Source: Superficieibacter electus (GTDB lineage Bacteria; Pseudomonadota; Gammaproteobacteria; Enterobacterales; Enterobacteriaceae). Taken from it: a DNA stretch of 64,000 nucleotides. Positions 59,028 to 64,000 of the stretch are shown here, one piece after another (position 1 is the first letter of the stretch; each line of letters begins with the position of its first letter). Made by a program: the position numbers and the translations under genes. The stretch is taken from positions 1 to 64,000 of the forward strand of contig NZ_PQGD01000012.1 in NCBI RefSeq assembly GCF_002915575.1, in the 5' to 3' direction. The notes beneath the pieces were generated by a model. The model saw nothing but the letters and a program-made list of their open reading frames with translations, did not search any database and was not told where the DNA came from.

Positions 59028-60008
59028 TTACAAATGCCCCGCGTCCATCGCTTCCAGCAGCGCAGTAATGTACCCGTAGCAATAGCTGAAGGCGACACCG
59101 ACCGGATCGCGACCGCTGATGGTCGGCACATGGTCCGGCATAATCATCCACGGGTAACCTACTTCACGGTAGGTTTTTAACGACTGCACCATGTCCATAT
59201 CGCCCTCGTCGGGAAAACGCTCCATAAAGGAGAGCTTGCCGCCGCTGATATTACGGAAATGGACGTTGAAGATTTTCTGCCGCGAGCCGAACCAGCGAAT
59301 AATATCGTCGATTTCTTCGCGCGGGTTATCCAGCATTTCGGCAATCGATCCCTGGCAGAAATTCAGGCCGTGGTAGGGGTTTTCACGCATCATCACGAAT
59401 TTCTTTAAGCCTTCGACCGTCCCCAGCACGCGAGTTACGCCTTTATAACCGGGCGGCGTGTAGGGATCGTGCGGATGGCAGGCCAGGCGCACGCGGTTGC
59501 TTTCAGCGACCGGCACCACGCGCTCCAGAAAGTAGTCAATACGCTCCCAGTTTTCGTCTTCAGAGAGCTGACCGGCCAGACCGGGCGCGGCATCATGATC
59601 GGCCTTCTCCCAGCGCCAGGCTTCGTTGAGCGAGCCGCCGCGTCCGCGCTCCATCTCGGTGCGCGGAATGCCGATCAGGTTGAGGTTATATTTGGCGGCA
59701 GGAATCCCTGCTTTGCCAATATTCTCAATCATCTGGCATACGTTATCGATTTGCCGGTCGCGGTCAGGCCCCGCCAGCAGGATATCCGGGTAAGAGGCTT
59801 CTTCCACCGGGCGCGATGACATCGGTAGCTGGATCATATCCAGTACCAGGCCAAAGCTTTCTACTTTTTCCCGGTGGCGCAGGATATCGTCCAGCGTCCA
59901 GTCGGCGGGCTTGCCGGCTGGATCAGCACAGATATGCGTGATGCCAAGCTGTGCCCATACGCGAAACTCATCGTCATCGCGGGCGTCTGTTTGGGTGCCG
60001 AGGTACAT
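59028..60008 (-). CDS. UxuA-like mannonate dehydratase family protein
   Basis: A 326-residue TIM-barrel protein. Sequence features shared with the mannonate dehydratase (UxuA) superfamily are 'RLACHPHDPYTP', 'GLNFCQGSIAEM', 'KIFNVHFRNISG' and 'YPWMIMPDHVPTI', which supply the usual Cys/His/Asp metal ligands. It probably dehydrates a sugar acid. Its place directly upstream of a peptide-type ABC transporter on the same strand (26 bp from the ATPase gene) suggests the transporter carries a related sugar acid or conjugate (inference). Confidence 0.8.
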   Translation of the reverse strand: MYLGTQTDARDDDEFRVWAQLGITHICADPAGKPADWTLDDILRHREKVESFGLVLDMIQLPMSSRPVEEASYPDILLAGPDRDRQIDNVCQMIENIGKAGIPAAKYNLNLIGIPRTEMERGRGGSLNEAWRWEKADHDAAPGLAGQLSEDENWERIDYFLERVVPVAESNRVRLACHPHDPYTPPGYKGVTRVLGTVEGLKKFVMMRENPYHGLNFCQGSIAEMLDNPREEIDDIIRWFGSRQKIFNVHFRNISGGKLSFMERFPDEGDMDMVQSLKTYREVGYPWMIMPDHVPTISGRDPVGVAFSYCYGYITALLEAMDAGHL

Positions 60009-60034
60009 TCCACAGGTCTCCTTATTAATGCCGG

Positions 60035-60772
60035 TTACAGCACGCTGGCGTCAAATAACAGGCGTGAATAATCGTGATGGGTGTGTCCCTGGCGCAGATC
60101 GTCTCTGGTCAGATCGTCAACAAAGACGCCCTCTTTCATGACCAGCACGCGATCGCACATATGGGCGATCACACTCAAATCGTGGCTGACCAGAACATAG
60201 GTCAGATGACGTTCGTCTTTTATATCGCTGAGCAGGTTCAGCACCTCGGCCTGGACGGACACATCCAGCGCGGAGGTCGGTTCATCCAGCAACAGGATGT
60301 CTGGTTGCAGCATCAGCGCGCGGGCAATCGCCACGCGCTGCCGCTGGCCACCGGAAAGCTGATGCGGAAAACGGTCGGCGAACGCCGCCGGTAGCCCGAC
60401 CTGCTCCAGCGCCTCAGATACCCTGTCCCAGCCTTTGCCCTGCTTCATGGCGCGGATCGGTTCGGCCAGAATGCGGCTGATGCGATGCCGGGGGTGAATG
60501 GAGCCAAACGGGTCCTGAAAAATCATCTGGGTTAACAGCATCTGTTCGCGGGTGCGGTCTTTGTTCACCTCTACTCCGGCAAGCTGGATCGTCCCGGTCC
60601 AGTGTTTATCCAGCCCTGCCAGCGAGCGCAGGAGCGTCGATTTACCGCAGCCGGATTCGCCGATGATGCCCAGCGTTTCCCCTTTGCGCACGGAGAGTGA
60701 GACATCGCGGACCACCTGCTTCACCGCAGGCGCTTTACCGAACGACACGCTCAGGTTACGCACGTCAATCAT
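60035..60772 (-). CDS. Peptide-type ABC transporter ATPase (DppF/OppF-like)
   Basis: 245 residues. Walker A 'GESGCGKST', signature 'LSGGQRQRVAIARAL', Walker B 'ILLLDEPTSAL' and the switch His in 'VLVSHDLSVIAH' are intact. It lacks the C-terminal oligopeptide-specific extension of full DppF, being shorter than usual (about 330). It overlaps the second ATPase gene by 4 bp. Confidence 0.9.
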   Translation of the reverse strand: MIDVRNLSVSFGKAPAVKQVVRDVSLSVRKGETLGIIGESGCGKSTLLRSLAGLDKHWTGTIQLAGVEVNKDRTREQMLLTQMIFQDPFGSIHPRHRISRILAEPIRAMKQGKGWDRVSEALEQVGLPAAFADRFPHQLSGGQRQRVAIARALMLQPDILLLDEPTSALDVSVQAEVLNLLSDIKDERHLTYVLVSHDLSVIAHMCDRVLVMKEGVFVDDLTRDDLRQGHTHHDYSRLLFDASVL

Positions 60773-61617
60773 GGTTTCACCTCCGCAGAATCAATGGCAA
60801 GACGGTCAAGGGTTTTGAGCCGGGCGACGGGTGAACGCGGGTCGGGCATGGCGGCGATCAGGCCGCGCGTATAAGGATGCTGCGCCTCATCAAGATGCGA
60901 CAGCGTTTCCACAATCCGGCCTTTGTACATCACGATGATGCGCTCGCAAAACGCAGCGACCATCCGGATGTCGTGGCTTATCAGCATCAGGCCCGCCTGA
61001 TTCTCCCGCACCAGTTCGTCAAGCAGCTTCAGCACGTCGCCGCGCACGCTGACGTCAAGCGCCGAGGTCGGTTCGTCGGCAATGACCATGCGCGGTTTTG
61101 CCAGCAGCATCATGGCGATCATGACCCGCTGGCCCATGCCGCCGGAAATCTGATGGGGATAAAGCGCCATCGTGCGTTCAATGTCGTTGATGCGCACTTT
61201 CGCCAGCATCTCTGCCGCCAGGGTATACGCCTCGCGTTTGCTGGCGGACAAATGCAGGATCGCGGCTTCCGCCACCTGTTTGCCAATCGGCAGCACCGGG
61301 TTCAGCGAGTAGCGCGGGTCCTGCATAATCAGCGCCATCTGGTTGCCACGCAGCGCGCGCAGGTGACGCTCTTTTTTATCCAGCAGCGACGCGCCTTCAA
61401 AGGTCAGCGCATCGGCCTGAATCCGGCCAATGGGCGGCAGGAGACGCATTATCGCCCGTCCCAGCGTGGATTTACCGGAGCCGGATTCGCCGACAATGCC
61501 CAGCCGTTCAGCGCCCAGCGTCAGGCTGACGTTGTCCACGGCGGGTTTGTCCGTCTGGCCAAAATAGACCGACAGATTTTGCACGTTCAGGATAGTACGG
61601 TTATCAGGAGCGGCCAT
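60769..61617 (-). CDS. Peptide-type ABC transporter ATPase (DppD/OppD-like)
   Basis: 282 residues from the ATG at 61617. Walker A 'GESGSGKST', signature 'ISGGMGQRVMIAMML', Walker B 'MVIADEPTSAL', and a C-terminal 'HPYTRGLIAAMPDPRSPVARL' stretch typical of the oligopeptide ATPase extension. The 61668 start is rejected because it would lie deep in the permease gene. It overlaps the permease by 14 bp. Confidence 0.9.
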   Translation of the reverse strand: MAAPDNRTILNVQNLSVYFGQTDKPAVDNVSLTLGAERLGIVGESGSGKSTLGRAIMRLLPPIGRIQADALTFEGASLLDKKERHLRALRGNQMALIMQDPRYSLNPVLPIGKQVAEAAILHLSASKREAYTLAAEMLAKVRINDIERTMALYPHQISGGMGQRVMIAMMLLAKPRMVIADEPTSALDVSVRGDVLKLLDELVRENQAGLMLISHDIRMVAAFCERIIVMYKGRIVETLSHLDEAQHPYTRGLIAAMPDPRSPVARLKTLDRLAIDSAEVKP

Positions 61618-62503
61618 GACGAGGGTCCAGAAGGTCGCGCAGCGTGTCGCCGACGAGGTTAAACACAAGGCTGGTGATGAGGATGGCGATCCCCGGCATC
61701 ACCGCGACCCACCAGTGATCGAGCATGAATTTTCTGCCGCTGGAAATCATCGCACCCCACTCCGGCGCGGGCGGCTGTGCGCCGAGACCGAGAAAGCCCA
61801 GCGCGGCCGCCGTCAGGATGATCCCGGCCATATTCAGCGTCAGGCGCACAATGACGGAAGGAATACACATTGGCGCGATATACAAAAACAGCAGCCGCAG
61901 GGGAGACGCGCCGTACAACCGCGCCGCCGCCACATAATCGGTGTGCCGCACAATAAGCGCTTCGGCGCGGGCCAGACGCGCAATCGGCGGCCAGCTCGTT
62001 AATGAAATGGCGACAATGGCCGTCTCCAGCCCGGCCCCTAACGCGGCAGCGAAAGCCAGCGCCAGGATCAGCGAGGGGAACGACAGCACAATGTCGGTAA
62101 AGCGCATCAGGATGGTATCCGTTCTGCCGCCGACAAAGCCGGAGACCACGCCGATGACCAGGCCAATCGGCCCGACAATCAACGAGACCGCCAGAATGGT
62201 GGCGATGGTGATCCGCGCGCCGAAAATCAGGCGAGAGAAAATATCGCGGCCAAACTCATCGGTTCCCGCCAGGTGCGCCAGCCCCGGCGGCTGAAAGGCC
62301 GCACTCAGGTTCTGGGCCGCCGGATCGTAAGGGGCCAGCCACGGGGCGAAAACCGCGCAAATCACCAGCATAAACAGGATAACAAAGCCGACCAGCCCCA
62401 GCGGCTCCCGTGACAGTTTTGCCCAAAGGCCGGGTAGCCCCGCCAGCACGCCTCTGCCCGTACCGGGCGTTTTGCCCTGACCCACAAGGTCTTGCGCACT
62501 CAT
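61604..62503 (-). CDS. Peptide-type ABC transporter permease (DppC-like)
   Basis: A 299-residue inner-membrane permease of the DppC/OppC family with an N-terminal OppC-type segment, then 'GTDEFGRDIFSRLIFGARIT' and the coupling loop 'LARAEALIVRHTDYVAAARLYGAS'. It pairs with the DppB-like permease, whose gene overlaps by 4 bp. Confidence 0.92.
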   Translation of the reverse strand: MSAQDLVGQGKTPGTGRGVLAGLPGLWAKLSREPLGLVGFVILFMLVICAVFAPWLAPYDPAAQNLSAAFQPPGLAHLAGTDEFGRDIFSRLIFGARITIATILAVSLIVGPIGLVIGVVSGFVGGRTDTILMRFTDIVLSFPSLILALAFAAALGAGLETAIVAISLTSWPPIARLARAEALIVRHTDYVAAARLYGASPLRLLFLYIAPMCIPSVIVRLTLNMAGIILTAAALGFLGLGAQPPAPEWGAMISSGRKFMLDHWWVAVMPGIAILITSLVFNLVGDTLRDLLDPRHGRS

Positions 62504-63528
62504 ACCGTGGCCTCCCGGGTGCGTGGATCAAGCATCAGGTACGCCAGATCCGAGATAAAATTCAGCAGCATAAAAATCGCGCCGATGATGAGCGTGCCCG
62601 CCAGAATGGCGTTCATATCGCCAATCATCAGGGCGTTGGTCATGTACTGGCCGATCCCCGGCCAGGAAAAGACGATTTCCGTGACCACTGCGCCCTCCAG
62701 CAGGTTGCCGTAAGAGATGGCCAGCACGGTGATAAGCTGCACGGAAATATTCGGCAGCAAATGACGCGTCACGATGCGGGTGCTGGACGCGCCTTTGGCC
62801 CGCGCGGCGACAACGTAATCCTGATTGAGTTGCTCGAGGGTAAAGCTGCGGGTCATACGCGTGATGTAGGCCATCGCGGAGTACGCCAGGATGCAGGCGG
62901 GCAGAATAATGTGATGCACGGCATTCCAGAAGGTCTCGGTATCCCCTTCCAGTAAGCTATCGACCAGCAGCAGACCGGTTTTCGGCTCCACGATGCCATC
63001 AAGGTACGTATCCACGCGCCCCGGCCCGCCGACCCAGGCCAGGGTGGCGTAGAAAATAACCAACCCCACCACGCCAAACCAGAAGACCGGTATTGAACTG
63101 CCGACCAGCGAGATCACCCGGGCGAACTGGTCAATCCAGGTATCGCGATAAAATGCCGCCAGCATTCCCAGCGGCACGCCAATCAGCGTCGAGATAATGA
63201 CCGCGAAGGTGGCCAGTTCAAACGTCGCCGGAAACGCCTGCGCCAGATCCTGAGTAACCGGGTTGCCGGTGAGAATGGCGGTGCCCATGTCACCGTGCAA
63301 CAACGAAGTCAGGTAGATCCAGAACTGCTGGTAAACCGGCAGATCGAGACCCAGCTTTTGCCGCATGGCCTCAAACGCCGCCGGGTCCGCCAGCTCGCCG
63401 CCCACCGCGCCAACCGGATCATTGGGCAGCACCCGGCCAATGATAAACGTCACCACCAGCAGGGCAAACATGCTCACCAGTAGCTGTTGCAGCCGTTTGA
63501 TGATTTCCAGTAACGTGAATTCCTTCAT
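62500..63528 (-). CDS. Peptide-type ABC transporter permease (DppB-like)
   Basis: A 342-residue DppB/OppB-family permease with six or so helices; 'PNDPVGAVGGELADPAAFEAMRQKLGLD', 'GDMGTAILTGNPV' and the EAA loop 'LNQDYVVAARAKGASSTRI' are typical. It follows the binding-protein gene by 14 bp and precedes the DppC-like gene. Confidence 0.92.
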   Translation of the reverse strand: MKEFTLLEIIKRLQQLLVSMFALLVVTFIIGRVLPNDPVGAVGGELADPAAFEAMRQKLGLDLPVYQQFWIYLTSLLHGDMGTAILTGNPVTQDLAQAFPATFELATFAVIISTLIGVPLGMLAAFYRDTWIDQFARVISLVGSSIPVFWFGVVGLVIFYATLAWVGGPGRVDTYLDGIVEPKTGLLLVDSLLEGDTETFWNAVHHIILPACILAYSAMAYITRMTRSFTLEQLNQDYVVAARAKGASSTRIVTRHLLPNISVQLITVLAISYGNLLEGAVVTEIVFSWPGIGQYMTNALMIGDMNAILAGTLIIGAIFMLLNFISDLAYLMLDPRTREATV

Positions 63529-63542
63529 GATTCCCGTCTCTC

Positions 63543-64000
63543 TTATTTTGCCTTGGTGACGTGCTCCAGCCGGTTAAGCGACCAGAGATTAGTGGTGTAA
63601 CCTTTTACGTCATCCTGCAAGACAATGGGTGCAAAAGACTCGAACATCGGCAATACGGCAGGCTTCGCCGCGACAAATTTTTCCTGAAGGGTTTTAATCA
63701 GCGCCGCGCGTTTAGCCGGGTCGCGTTCGCTGCTGGCCTGGTTACGCAGGGTATTGAGCTCCGGGATATCCCACGCCGAGCGCCAGACGAAATTACCGGC
63801 ATTTTTCGCTTCCAGTCGGTTATCCGGGTTAGTCACAAAATCGTTCATTGCGCCCAACGCATTGGGCATAATCGCCGTGGCCTGCGGCAGCAGCAGATCG
63901 AAATCACGCGCGCGGTGCGCCGAGACAATATCCGCCCCGTTGCCCTGTTTGATCTCAATATGAATGCCGACCTGAGCGAAGTTGGCCTGGAGTGCGGTGG
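63543..64000 (-). CDS. ABC transporter substrate-binding protein, 5' part outside the window
   Basis: The C-terminal 152 or so codons of an extracellular solute-binding protein family 5 (DppA/OppA-like) gene, open to the window edge. Segments 'LQANFAQVGIHIEIKQ', 'RDFDLLLPQATAIM' and 'RDPAKRAALIKTLQEKFVAAKPAVLPMFE' are typical. It is the first gene of the transporter operon. The full protein and signal peptide lie beyond 64000. Confidence 0.9.
   Translation of the reverse strand, partial: TALQANFAQVGIHIEIKQGNGADIVSAHRARDFDLLLPQATAIMPNALGAMNDFVTNPDNRLEAKNAGNFVWRSAWDIPELNTLRNQASSERDPAKRAALIKTLQEKFVAAKPAVLPMFESFAPIVLQDDVKGYTTNLWSLNRLEHVTKAK

Overview
The window is chromosomal DNA of a member of the Enterobacteriaceae. 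Proteins such as GlpK, LsrA, LsrK, ZapB, XanP, YicI and YicJ read almost colinearly with their Escherichia/Salmonella counterparts. The LsrE gene and the permease/kinase/ADP-ribosylglycohydrolase/GntR block beside lsr are arranged as in Salmonella. The REP-type palindromes (core GCCCGGTAAGCGCAGCGCC) look more like Klebsiella/Enterobacter/Kosakonia than E. coli or Salmonella. I do not name a species.

Layout. 1-600: 91-bp tandem repeats. 622-6152: a minus-strand ribosylated-substrate block (SLC13 permease, GntR regulator, ADP-ribosylglycohydrolase, PfkB kinase, GPH permease) with a 32-bp perfect palindrome upstream. 6470-15943: the full AI-2 quorum-signal uptake and degradation locus (lsrACDBFGE on the minus strand, lsrR and lsrK on the plus strand) with LsrR-like and CRP-like sites between the divergent arms. 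15968-18847: cdh, a 119-bp tandem repeat, sbp, zapB. 19281-26465: glpF-glpK, gltS, xanP, yicH. This joins a segment that lies near 88 min in E. coli to one near 82 min, so the chromosome has been rearranged here. 26440-27000: a 78-bp tandem repeat that also supplies the last codons of yicH. 27024-33062: a PTS sugar operon (PRD regulator, EIIA, EIIB, EIIC, two class II aldolases, D-lyxose isomerase). 33470-37182: yicI-yicJ (alpha-xyloside uptake and hydrolysis), then selC (tRNA-Sec).

selC is the insertion site of an approximately 11-kb P4-like phage satellite (37541-48500): integrase, cos, psu, delta, sid, vis, a cI-like immunity RNA, a kil-like gene, the alpha replication protein and two iteron clusters. 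In the P4 cargo position between int and cos lies a retron: a 63-residue membrane protein, a nucleoside-deoxyribosyltransferase-like protein, and a reverse transcriptase carrying an N-terminal winged-helix domain. The retron non-coding RNA (12-bp a1/a2 repeats and a 27-bp hairpin) lies inside the open reading frame, between the winged helix and the RT. This is the most unusual feature of the window. A second cargo gene at the other end of the satellite has motifs resembling uracil-DNA glycosylases.

Beyond the satellite, 48600-53650 is older island DNA: a second degenerate att-like copy, a shikimate-kinase-like P-loop protein, a regulator truncated beside an ISL3 remnant, a YciI-like protein, a ribbon-helix-helix protein, a SymE-type toxin and a Septu pair (PtuA ATPase, PtuB HNH nuclease). 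53707-57361 holds a MalY/PatB-type lyase, an NhaC antiporter and a MelR-like regulator. 57641-58979 is a secreted alpha/beta hydrolase with a divergent MerR regulator. 59028-64000 is a mannonate-dehydratase-like enzyme with a peptide-type ABC transporter that runs off the window.
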